Assembly: GCA_905116865.2 (NCBI GenBank) | Contig: CAJHNH020008443.1 | Location: 90,001 to 154,000, forward strand | Length of the DNA stretch: 64,000 bases | Direction: 5' to 3' | From: Candidula unifasciata | Taxonomy: Eukaryota; Mollusca; Gastropoda; Stylommatophora; Geomitridae | Shown: one piece after another, positions 11,165-34,044 of the stretch | Layout of the letters: every line of letters begins with the position of its first letter | How positions within the stretch are numbered: the first letter of the stretch is position 1 | The notes under the pieces: model-generated | What the model was told of the DNA's origin: nothing | Database searches by the model: none | Seen by the model: the letters and a program-made list of their open reading frames with translations, nothing else | Made by a program: the position numbers and the translations under genes

Positions 11165-11535
11165 CCTTTATATTTGTTCCGGGACTCGCAGGCGTCGATG
11201 GAAATGAAAGAGCTGACAGGTTGGCTGGATCCGCTATCACTACCGACGGTCAGCCTATGGATCATGCTGATATTATCAATGCCCTCAGAGAAATGTGAAA
11301 GATAGAGGACTTTAGTGGCAGTGAATCCACATCACTCGCCAGAATGGCAGACTTGGGAATTAAGATCGGCACAGCAAAAAACGAGACGCACACCAGACAC
11401 GTCAGAAGACTTGTTAATCAACATAGAACTGGTACTATAACCCATCGGATGTTGGGGTTCATACTGAGGGGAGGATCTGAGCACCTATGGACATGTCCGG
11501 AGTGCAATGATGATAACCCAACTAACTAACTAACT
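11165..11535 (+). pseudogene. LINE 3' fragment, RNase H end and C-terminal Cys cluster
   Basis: The plus strand encodes FVPGLAGVDGNERADRLAG (with frame changes), then HTRHVRRLVNQHRTGTITH and EHLWTCPECNDDNPT. The copies at 59968-61390 (plus) and 49030-50265 (minus) have the same architecture. It ends in an (AACT)n tail (about 11516-11538), the likely 3' terminus. It is 5'-truncated and non-functional. Confidence 0.8.
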
Positions 11536-11742
11536 AACATAATTAGTCTTACTTTCAATATAATACGCTTTTCTCTTACCTTCAAATGCAGCGCTTTATA
11601 ATTGTGTTGATACTTCAGATCGACAATCTTGAAAGAAATCAAGTAATAAACAGTACGATTATGGATCACTCTTAATTTCATTTTTTTTGGGCGTTCAGGA
11701 GTGAAATATGAACACTGAAATATTAACATTTTTATTTTGCAG

Positions 11743-11858
11743 ACAGGCTCCTAGTTTTTATGTAGCCGCAAACGTCAACGCTACGGCGGCCATTTAAGGT
11801 TTAGACGCCATTTTTCATTCTTGATTGCCGAGGTCGTACCATCGTCACCGCCAACAAC
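11743..11858 (+). promoter_or_regulatory. BuGZ 5' leader with YY1-like motifs
   Basis: This stretch is G+C-richer than its surroundings and contains GCGGCCATTT and GACGCCATTTTT. The latter is the reverse of the YY1 consensus AAnATGGCG, common near animal transcription starts. It is preceded by TTTTATTTTGCAG, so it may be the start of a spliced exon rather than the transcription start itself. The start context is CAACAACATGG, a good Kozak sequence. Confidence 0.5.
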
Positions 11859-23723
<11,865 letters not shown>

Positions 23724-26515
23724 GGTGGATCTAATCTAAAGTGGCCTTAGTATTAATTTCATGCATTTTTCCCATTTACCTCTGGATTTATATTAAAAAA
23801 AAGATTTATCATGAAATTATATTTTGGGTACTTCTTGTCAGGACAATAGCTTATGATCAGCAAACATTATTTCTGGTGTCTATTACAAAAAAAAAAAGAA
23901 ATTACTCTGGTGCTTTTTTGGGGAAGGTGAGTTGGTGAAAATAATGACATTTGTTCTTTTTAATTAGCACGCTTTGAAGGCCCAGTACTACTTATATACT
24001 TTTTAGCAGGTCAAAATACGCTGACAATAACACTTTAGCTTGGAACTTAATACAAAGGTCACTGTAGATTTTTTATGATGTAGTTGTTTTGTGATATAGT
24101 TTGTTTTATCATTTTGTATTTTTTTTAATGGGGGGGGGGGGGGGGCACTGTTGCTATGACAGATTATGGCAGCTCATGGAAAAACTGTTGCGCGTGTGGA
24201 TACAGAGTGACAGCTAAGCACGAGTTTGTCTGATGCATGCTATAGTAGCGGAGTGACTGGCTGAGTGGTTGTAACGTTGTGCTCTCATTTTGGGAGTCCT
24301 GGGTTCAAGTCCCTGTTAAGGTGAGACATTTTTTGTTGTTGGGGAAACATAAACATCCTAACCTGCACGGCTCATGGTGACTGGACTAGCTGTGCAGCGC
24401 TAAATTCTCAGACTCAGAGCCTTTCTATCCTACTTCATTGTAAAACATGGTACAGGCAGTAAAGTACTATACGATATGGGTCTTGGTTGTTTCATGTCAC
24501 ATTTATAGTTCTTGTTCAGTGACTCCGTTGTAAATCCTTTAATGTGTTGCTAAAACCATAATGGGGTACTTCTAGTGGGCATTTTCATGGCCCCATTTTC
24601 TTTTATCTTTTATGTCAGACTGCTAATTATGTAGTCTTATTGAAGTGAAGGGCATTCGTGTGGGAATGTGTCAGCAGTAATGTTGAATGCTGTATGGAGA
24701 TGTCTCATTTGCAGTCTTTTTTTTTTTTTAAACTTTGGTTGATGAGTGGACACGTTTGTTACATGGGTGCTTTTGACAATATAGTTAATATCTTGTTACT
24801 GTCATCACAGCCACTGAACATGTGGCTGTTGGGTTGCATCTCCCCCAACTGATGTTGGTGATGACTTGTACGCTGATTAATTCCTCGGTTCTTGACTTCA
24901 GATCCGATTTCAATATCTGGTTATTTGTATCTGTCTTCTCACTCAAATATTCAATTGTCCTGTCAGTTTCTAAACCATTGGCACAAGTAGGTATGTTCTG
25001 TCTTGCAGTTAACAGTTCTCTAATTTGGTTACAGCAGTCTTCATTTATCAGCGCTTGTTTGCTGATTACTCTAATGCAGTTTGCTCTCAACATTGACCCC
25101 TGACATAATTTCTCATTCATTTCTTTAAGATTAATCTTTCTTAACATCTTAGAATGAAATATGCAGTTATGTAACTAGTTTTAAATCATAGTCTATCTGT
25201 CTAGTTTCATTCAAGGCACACATTCATGAATATTTTTTTTAACAACGGGCAAGTTGTCACAGTGCATATTTGTGCTGTTGGGTCACTCGACCCCCAACCT
25301 AACACCGTTAACCATACTTTCTTTTTTTTTCTTACATTGTTCCTCCTTGATTTCAGTAATTTGTCAGCCAGTGTTTGGTTTAATTGCTAGTTCTCTAGGG
25401 GGTGCCAGATTTTTTTTGTAAAGTATCCAAAAACTGTTGCTAACATTCCCCTGATAAAATATGTAAATGCCACAGAATGTTAGTCATGGTTTCCGGTGAG
25501 ATGGGTTGGTGACCTTTGTTAGCATGTGGACTGAGTTTTTGTGTTCAGTATCTAGGTCTCTGGGCTACTGTCTCTCAAAGGCAAGTGTGTCACAGCAGCT
25601 ATCTTCGCTGTTGGGCTGTTTAGATGCCCCCACACTAGGTGGTGACACTGGTTTTTAATTATTGAATTTTTGTAGACAGAATTAGTAACACTTTTAAAAA
25701 CCCACATCTGTACGTGTGTCACAGCAAATGTTGCTGTTGGGCATTTGCAAGCCCCCTCAGTTGACGGCGACACCTTTTAGACCAACATGGGCATTTAAAG
25801 AAACATTCTTCAGATGTCCACCTTTTGTTATCACATGATTTTATTAGGTTTTCTTGTATTACTACAGAGTTCAGGGGAACATGTATGGAGAGGTATCAGT
25901 TGTCAGTGGTGTCGTCAACGTTGGTGAGTACCACTTGCTGGTAGGTGGACTCAGATTGTACTTGGTTTTATTTATAGTCATTTGTATGCTAAAAGCCAGT
26001 AGCACTAGATGTGTGTAGAGTTCTTGAAAGAAGACTTAGCATTACCTTAAGGTGTTTATTGTACATTTCCTGTTCTTGTATTATTTCTCTCTTATTTTTT
26101 TTTATTGCTCAAGAGTAATTGTTATGATTTGTGTTTTTCAAAGTTTTGTAGGATGTTTGTTTCCATAACTGTGATTTCATTTTCAGCTCAAACTATTTCT
26201 TTGCAATAGTTTTTGGATGGTAGGTATACATTAGATGTAAAGGGTGTTCAGAGATAATGTTAACAGAATTCACACTCATCTTCCATTGTAACATTTTTTT
26301 TTGTATATAGTCATGATATACTTGACAATTGACTTCATTATTGTCACATTATGTATCATTGTATTCATCTCATCATGTATGTGAGGTTGCAGTTACAGAT
26401 TAAAAGTGTCTGAAATGTTGGTATTGTGTTGATTTGTGTTGTGTTGCCTGGCTTTCTTATCCCCACCACGATGACCGTTGTGTAGGTATTTATGTTCATT
26501 TTTGTATTTAATAAA
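23724..26515 (+). other. ZNF207: probable BuGZ 3' UTR, with AATAAA at 26510
   Basis: T-rich, largely free of recognisable LINE sequence and ending with AATAAACATTG at 26510-26515, a good polyadenylation signal. It includes a 16-G run (24130-24145) and a SINE. The true end is uncertain. Confidence 0.45.
24243..24430 (+). repeat. tRNA-derived SINE
   Basis: A-box-like TGGCTGAGTGGT (24258-24269) and B box GGGTTCAAGTCCC (24301-24313) at tRNA spacing, with a serine/leucine-type long arm between. The tail region (AAACATCCTAACCTGCACGG) is shared with 42690-42890. It is not an intact tRNA. Confidence 0.75.
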
Positions 26516-27999
26516 CATTGATGGGCATGAATGTTTACTTTTGTTTAAAACCTCTTTCTCTCCTCCTGGTTTTCTGTTTATATACCCACCACTGCATCTC
26601 TCTGTCTCTACCAGCCCACAGTAAAGATACAACCAGTTGGTTCATTCCTTTAGGATGATAGTAGACAAAATCTTCTCTGTTTTGCCACTATATGTCACAT
26701 AGGGCTTGCAGTCTCTTCCTTCATTCCATTCTGTCCTGTGCAATCACTTCGAAACCATGAATATGACCTATAGCTTCTCTCATTAACCTTTAAAAGAATG
26801 GTCAGTACCTCTCATTAGCCGAAGGGGGCAGACCAGTGTCGGTGCAAAGGATTCTGTGCCTTCCTGAGGCTTTTCAGACAGTACAGCTCTATACCCCAGT
26901 GTTGGTAATCCTGTTATAATCTAGCATAGGAGAATGAAAAGAGGATTATTGAAGAAGAAAAAAAGAGACAAAATATTTTGGCCACATTTAAAACAAATCA
27001 TTATAGAAGGTTATGTCAACAACAAGATGTAGACACCCATAAAAATGGCAGGACAACGTCAAGAGTTAGACAAACATCAGTGCGAGAGTACAACCAAGAC
27101 AAGACACAGAGCCTGTTGAAAACTTATTGCAGTCAGCCTTCATTGTTTAGATTGCACCTGGTTGATTAAATCCAGTATGCTGTTTTGTTCCTAATTTCTG
27201 TGAACCTTTCTGGGTGGAAAAGATCAAAGTGACCTAGAGGCGCAGACAGTGATATAAATGTAATAAGTGATGGGCGAACATAAGTTTTTAAAGATGTAGA
27301 AATCTGTTGCAGTCCGCGCGGCCCTCACCATGGAGGTGTCACTTAGTTGATTGCTGAGTTAGCTACCAAGATGGAAACAAGCCACCCTGACCCCACTTAT
27401 TTGTTTTCTCTGGCTGACATTTCTGGTAGCTCATCCACCTCTGGTCGTCTTGTTCCAGATATTTGCAGTTTTACAGATTTAAACTTATTTGTATGCAGGC
27501 TTGGTTCATTGCCTCTCATTACTCTTGGTAGATGCACTCCAGCTTCAAGGAAACCCTAAATTAATCGACTATGCTTGTTAGGGAGCCAGTGGGCTTCTCA
27601 GCCGCCTCCCCAAGTGGGGATTCTTTCATCTCAAACTGATAAAATCTCAACTTAATATATAACTTGCTCATTACCAGATAATATATTGTAGACGGCAATA
27701 TACACTTAAAAAGTGATTACAGTCGAGTGGATAAGTAGAAGTCGCAGGGACCTAAGAAAATGCTTCCACTTATCAGGATTTCAACTAATCCAGACAGGAC
27801 ACACAAGAGAAAATTGCTGGGACTAAGCTGGTCATGTCGACTTAACCAAAATTCGACTTAAGTGGACTTGACTGTATAACTCTTTTTTTTTTTCGAATTT
27901 AGAGTGGATGTTTGGGATTTGTCATCCAGCATGAGATAACTTTCAAAAGAACATAAGTGGTTGAGATTCAGTGCAAAAAGAAAACCCTACATTTTTTTA
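26516..27999. other. intergenic, repeat debris only
   Basis: Contains a minus-strand stretch (about 26640-26770) resembling 35390-35530 and a plus-strand stretch (about 26980-27140) resembling 20429-20560, both probably LINE-derived, and a diverged copy (27440-27550) of the 2035/51783 repeat. No host gene seen. Confidence 0.5.
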
Positions 28000-28683
28000 C
28001 GAGGGATGTCAATAAGTTAGAACTGGTTGATTAAAAAAAAAAAAGCAACTTAAAAACCATTTAGTTTTACAAATAAAATGTCTCTTTATTCAAAACATTT
28101 CTGCCATAGTTTTGTCAGTCCTCCCAAACCTGCTGCATAGAACTGCGTGCTATATTTTCTTAACCACATTTCAAAATTGTCTGGGCACTCCACCATGAGC
28201 ACACTTTCTGAAATTTCAATCGCTTATGCAATATGTTGTATGCTTAACCATATGAGCACCGTATTGCAGCTGCTACAGTCAACTGCTAATCGCCTGTCAC
28301 CACTGATCTTTCCACTCGCCACACGGATGCATCTGTTGCAATCTCAACGGGAGGATCAGATCGGACTTCATCAATGATTTTAGTGTTCTTGAGGACATTT
28401 TGTTTTACCCAGCTATGTCCCGCCAAACAGAATAAACATTTGTCAGCATAAACAAGAAGAATTTGCATATGAATGTTTTTCACAGGCAGCTCAGGCACCC
28501 CCTACCAAAAAACACCCCTCACGTTTGTTTAGGGTACACTCCTTATAAGTACATTCTGCGAATGTGACACCTAACAAACGGAAACAAAGTTCTATGTTGC
28601 TGTCACCTAATGACATTTTTAGAAACCATTACATTTTCCTGCTATTCCATAACCTTTTTGACCGACTTATTGACTTCCCCTCG
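28000..28683 (-). mobile_element. mariner-type element, internally deleted, copy 1
   Basis: Terminal inverted repeats begin CGAGGGATGTCAATAAGTTA (left) and, inverted, CGAGGGGAAGTCAATAAGTC (right), each flanked by TA. The minus strand encodes part of an N-terminal helix-turn-helix transposase region (VYADKCLFCLAGHSWVKQNV, then KIIDEVRSDPPVEIATDASV). The DDE catalytic part is absent, so it cannot move itself. Confidence 0.85.
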
Positions 28684-30119
28684 TATTTAATGAAGCTAAG
28701 ACATCCCACCCGAAAGTAAACAATACAACAAACATTCAAAACATATGTTTAATGTTCATGCTAACAGAAGAATACATTGACCAGATTGCGTATAAAAGCT
28801 AAAGTGGCATGTTAATAAGCAACTTTTGATCAAAAAATAAATGAAATGCAATGATTCGTTCCAATTTCATCACATACAAAGCTTTGAAATCTGTGTCATG
28901 TCTTGGGGGGGAAAAAGCACCAAATATTTTAATACTCACACCCTAGGCGAATGATTTGATAAAACATAAGGAGCGTTCCCTTGAAACTCTTTCCAATGGC
29001 TTTATTAGAAGCACATGAAAGAAATAACATATGTAACAGAATTTAATCATTTTAAACTAACAAAAAACTAACAATACACAGGTTAGTTAGAAAAGTTGTT
29101 TTTCCGCTGCTTATGTAGACAGTAAATGCCGGCTGCAAAAAGGACTCGGTTGCTCACTAAACCGCATTCATTACATCATCATGTGTGAAATCCGTTGGTC
29201 AGCCAAAATCGGAGGTACCAACATGTCTCCAATACTGCAGTTTCTTACAACTTGTTAAAATGTCCCAGCTGACGCATCAGATTCTGCCATGAATTAAAGC
29301 CCTTTCTGAAACATTTGTGCCAAGTCTGTTACTGTTGTCTTTGACACATATTTATTGTATGATGCCTGCATTCTTTAACTGGCTGACATCCTTTAAAGGA
29401 GAGAATCGTTGCTTTTTGAATGGATTTTGGACCAACCTGGCCATTTTCTCAATGGTCAGGTCTGAAACCTCTGCATCAGTGTGGATATTAAGCACCCGAT
29501 CTTTTATCCACTGTTCAGTGCTTACCACATGAACATGACATAATCATCAATGCATGTAACAGCGCAGCATGAACGGGTTTCAAATGAACACCCCTTATAT
29601 TTGACAGATGCAGTTAAAATATGCAGTAACAGAGTCTGGATGTATGTGAGCAAGAAGTGGCGTTGTAAACAAGCGGAGAAAAAGGCCTAACATTCATGTT
29701 AAAACCTGTGTAGTTTGGCATTTAAGAGGCTGCTTTTAATGAGTTAGGATGAGTTAAATCAAGGCACACAACAACATGATCAGAAAATAGGTGCCTTTAG
29801 CCTGCCATCGTTTAACACTCAACCACAGGAAAAAAAATTGCTGTAGCTGAGCATTCTTCGCTACATGCAAAGACAAGGATGGGACAATTTAAAAGCAACA
29901 GTGTAACAGAAGCCTTAGCCTAGCAAAAAGTTAGCTGCATAGGGGTGTGCAGCCAAGTCAAATATATTGCAAATGGCACACACGGGTGAACTAAATAAGT
30001 ATAAAGATTAGATCAAGAATTGACACAACTGTACTCAAAACATTCCCACTTATGCTCCATCTTCTGCCTCAACAGCAGAGTTAGTTAAAAGTTAGCTGCA
30101 GAACTAACCCCAGCATTTA
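28684..30119. other. intergenic, one degenerate coding-like stretch
   Basis: The minus strand at about 29530-29160 retains peptide-like runs such as WQNLMRQLGHFNKL and ETAVLETCWYLRFW with many stops. It looks like an old transposon protein but I cannot name the family. Confidence 0.4.
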
Positions 30120-30290
30120 TTAGCTGTTGTGGTTTTTCTAGACAAATTCACATCCAGTAGTTTGCCATTGCTTTCCAGACGGTCAGCTTCTCGATACATC
30201 TGTCGAAACCAGAGCAGGGCCGCAGCTGGGATCAAACCCGGCATTTAGAAGCGGGTTTGCAACGCCTAAGCCACAGACAAGAGCAGATTA
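30120..30290 (-). repeat. tRNA-derived SINE, family 1
   Basis: On the minus strand, a B box GGGTTTGATCCC (30239-30228), then GTTTCGACAG and GGAAAGCAATGGCAAACTAC. The same order is in the plus-strand copy at 47872-48125. Confidence 0.75.
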
Positions 30291-32440
30291 CCCATGCTAA
30301 TAGTGCCAGTCCCAAAACGAAGAGACTGTTCATCTGTTTTCCCTTCGTCGCTGAATTAGTATTTCAAGGTACAGATTTCAAGATTACCTGTCCGACTGAT
30401 GTGACAGATTTCATCACATCCGTTCTCTCATAAAGTAGCTCAATGCCCAGAGGCGCAACAGGTCAATCTATCAGCATGTTCATTACCCCATGCACCAGAA
30501 TATGTTGGTTCTCGGATCCACAAAGTTGAAGAAAGAAATAATTCTAAATGTATATTTTATCAATAACAGATCTAAATGGACCAAAAGAAGATATAATACA
30601 ATTTTACAGTAAAATGAAGATGAATACAATTTTACAGTAAAACCTGTGCAATAAATATAAGTTATAACTTGAGTCTCATGAAATTCTAATACACCCACAC
30701 AAACAAAACACATTTAATCAGACTCACTTAAAAGACCATACAACTGTTACAGTATATCTAGTGAAATAAAAATAATGGCCATATAAACAGATAAATGACA
30801 TTTCTAGCACAAATTCAAATTTCTAGTACACAGACAAATCAAAATCAATCTTAAAAAAAAAAAAAATCACTGAAGTTCTTTCTTGGTCACCATTTTATTA
30901 AAGCAGTATTTCCTGCTTTGGAAAACTGAATAAAGATGTTAGCAATCATCATAAGCTGTGCCTATAAGTATATGCCATGTTTTTCCACCATACACAATCA
31001 AGGATCTGGTCACAAACAATGGAAGGCTGATTTACTGTCTGGCATATTTTGTTGTATCTTGCCAGGTGCACACTATAGTAACAACCGATTTGTCAGAAGC
31101 ATTAATTTTTGTGTTTCTCAGTATCTGTAGCTGCAGTGTGCACCTGGCGAGATATAGCGACATGCCAGGTAATAAGTTGTCAATTTTCTTTTAGTCTTCT
31201 TTGTTTATTATTATATGGTAATATATAAATCCATCTTAGTATTCCATTGATTAATTTGCTATAATAATATAGAACTCATGCTAAAATGATACAGGCTAAA
31301 AATTGTGCCCTAGGAGAAGCAGAATATTTGAATAAGAAAAATAATGTAGTTTGGGCAATAGCAAAATGGAATGCAGTTTACTACTAATTTTTATAATACT
31401 GACCAACTATTTTATCAAATAAATCCTCCGCTGGAAGCATGTTCTGAATTTTGTATTTTCAGATCAGATGGTAATGCGTTATTTGTAATCAAGTCACTCT
31501 CCTCCACTTTTGAAGAAGTTGCCTATGTTTCAACAGACATTTCTTTTTATATTCGTGCATCTTTTACAAGCTTTAATGTTTTTAAATATTATTTTAATTT
31601 CTAGTCTAATAAATTTTACCATATTTTTCTATCATTAAATAGACGCACACTGCAACTGTACTGGCATTTTGTAAAATCCAATAAAAACAGTTATGGTATA
31701 CGCATACTTGAGGCAAAGACAAACAAAATCTGTTGCACACATGTATGCTTTAACTCTTGATAATATCACTTTTGTAAATCAGAGATACCACACTGCGTAC
31801 CCATCACCTGATATGTGATGCTCTGACATCACATTTTCTTCCTGTTAACATTCACATACGTACTACAATTCAAACTTGAAATGCTGACAAACAGAAGACA
31901 TGTATGTAAAAAGAAGTTAAAAACAGAAACAGGTCTACGTACAATAACAATACTAGTTAATGTAAATTGGCTTTTATATACACCAATCACATATATCCAA
32001 TACAGAGAACATGCCACTTGGCATATTATAATTCCCAGAAACATATATATATGTATAATTAAAAAAAAAAAAATGTATTCTGTGCTTACAGAAAGTCACT
32101 TGCATCTGTTGATAACTATTGTTACAAAAACTGTGTTGCTACCAAAATACATACTGGGTGTGCATGCAAACGTCACACACAAAAAGTAGCATATTTTCTG
32201 GCCGAGCAATCAATAACTAAAAATGTTTTTGATTAATTTCCACCATATATGTTTGTGCCTGCCATATTTATGCATCTTCTTCCTCCAGTGAACCCCCGCA
32301 AATTGATAACACCACTGGTACAGTTCTTGAGAGCTCTTTGATTATTCTGACTGAAGAATTTGAAAACTAATACCTTATCAGCCCTTTTGCTCTACTGTGG
32401 TCATAATGTGAACTCCTACTCCAAGCAGTTGTCACTAAAC
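30291..32440. other. no gene recognised (3' flank of RhoGDI)
   Basis: A/T-rich. Contains an inverted pair, GCCAGGTGCACACTATA (31060) and TGTGCACCTGGCGAGATA (31136), about 70 bases apart. A minus-strand AATAAA lies at 30899-30894, a possible distal polyadenylation signal of RhoGDI. Confidence 0.45.
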
Positions 32441-32454
32441 TCCCTCCTACCCCC

Positions 32455-33135
32455 ACAGTTGCTACAAACCCCCCACTTACCCCAAACAGTTGCTACTGAT
32501 GTCCTACTCCAGACAGTTGCTACTGATGTCCTACTCCAGACAGTTGCTACTGATGTCCTACCCCAAACAGTTGCTACTGATGTCCTACTCCAGATTGTTG
32601 CTACTGATGTCCTACTCCAGATTGTTGCTACTGATGTCCTACTCCAGACAGTTGCTACTGATGTCCTACCCCAAACAGTTGCTACTGAAGTCCTACTCCA
32701 GACAGTTGCTACTGATGTCCTACCCCAAACAGTTGCTACTGATGTCCTACTCCAGACAGTTGCTACTGATGTCCTACTCCAGACAGTTGCTACTGATGTC
32801 CTACTCCAGACAGTTGCTACTAATGTCCTACTCCAGATTGTTGCTACTGATGTCCTACTCCAGACAGTTGCTACTGAACCCTCACTCACCCTAGATAGTT
32901 GCTACTGATGTCCTACTCCAGACAGTTGCTACTGATGTCCTACTCCAGACAGTTGCTACTAATGTCCTACTCCAGATTGTTGCTACTGATGTCCTACTCC
33001 AGACAGTTGCTACTGAACCCTCACTCACCCTAGATAGTTGCTACTGATGTCCTACCCCAAACAGTTGCTACTGATGTCCTACTCCAGACAGTTGCTACTG
33101 AACCCTCACTCACCCTAGATAGTTGCTACTGATAT
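32455..33135. repeat. 27-bp minisatellite
   Basis: About 24 tandem units of a 27-bp motif containing AGTTGCTACTGATGTCCTAC, with AACCC- and CAGATTG-type variants. Because 27 is divisible by three, long open frames exist on both strands (for example 32360-32908 plus, 32889-32416 minus), but these are artefacts of the repeat. Higher-order repetition is visible in the last 250 bases, where a block ending CCCTCACTCACCCTAGATAG recurs three times. Confidence 0.95.
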
Positions 33136-33847
33136 CCCTCCAACCCAAGACATTACCTAACTCTCTCCAGTCCCAGACAATTATTATTTTAGCAACTTTT
33201 TACTGTAAAGTAACAGCTGCCAAGGACATGAAAGGTTAATAAAGTATGTATGTAAATCAACTGCCAGCTGTCAAATTTTGTTAACTGGATTATAAGTTGA
33301 CCTCAAGATTTTTAGTGCACAGCTTTAGTCCTATACCTACCATTTAGGCTGACCCTCATACACACATACAGTTAGCTATCAGTGGCCCACAATCTAGGCC
33401 TAATGGTCAATGTGCAGAAAAAATAAATTCTGTTTAAACCACATATTTGAGTGACACACATTTATCGTGGCCTGCTGGGTGTACAGTGGCTGTTATGAGT
33501 GTCATCTTAATTATTTACAACCAGGTGGCAAAGGTTTACATTTTATACCCACCATATTAATTTTGGAAATATGTTTTGTTGTTGTTGGGGGCCTGAAGAC
33601 TCTATAAACTGTGATTTACAGTACACTGAGAAATAACCGATTAAATCAAAAACATCTGCACCATCTCGCCCATTAATACCACATTATTTTGCTTAGCTCT
33701 TAACTCCATCATAAACACCAGTTTTAATCTTTCAAATAGAACCATAAACATTTTGGAAAGCTAGGATATGACAAAAGAAGTTGAAGATTAATTCAAAGAC
33801 TACACGAGGAAGGCGAGAAATTTTAGATGTCCTACAGCCAGGTATGA

Positions 33848-34044
33848 CTAACACCAGTCTTTCTTTACCGACAAATGCCACTCCCAGGTTACAAACTCAT
33901 TTTTATCATCATCGACGAATCTGGACTTGATCTTATAGTCGCCTCTCATCAACATGCCATGTGGGGCTTCCTCTTCTTGAGTTGTAAATGACTGGAGGTC
34001 AAATTTGGGTCCGTAACTTCCCATCATCTGTTTCATCGTATCCA
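33848..34044 (-). CDS. ARHGDIA: RhoGDI coding exon 4 (C-terminus)
   Basis: Acceptor TTACAATCAG, then VDTMKQMMGSYGPKFDL through KKDWC and TAG. ATTAAA (minus strand 33728-33723), about 120 bases past the stop, is a candidate polyadenylation signal. Confidence 0.95.

Noticed and set aside
24243..24320. Possible serine or leucine tRNA gene
   Set aside because: A and B boxes are present but the acceptor stem does not pair and the sequence continues into a SINE body found elsewhere.
32360..32908. 182-codon open frame with a TVATDVLLQ repeat, and the antisense frame 32889-32416
   Set aside because: Entirely produced by the 27-bp minisatellite; open on both strands and in more than one frame, with no non-repeat domain.
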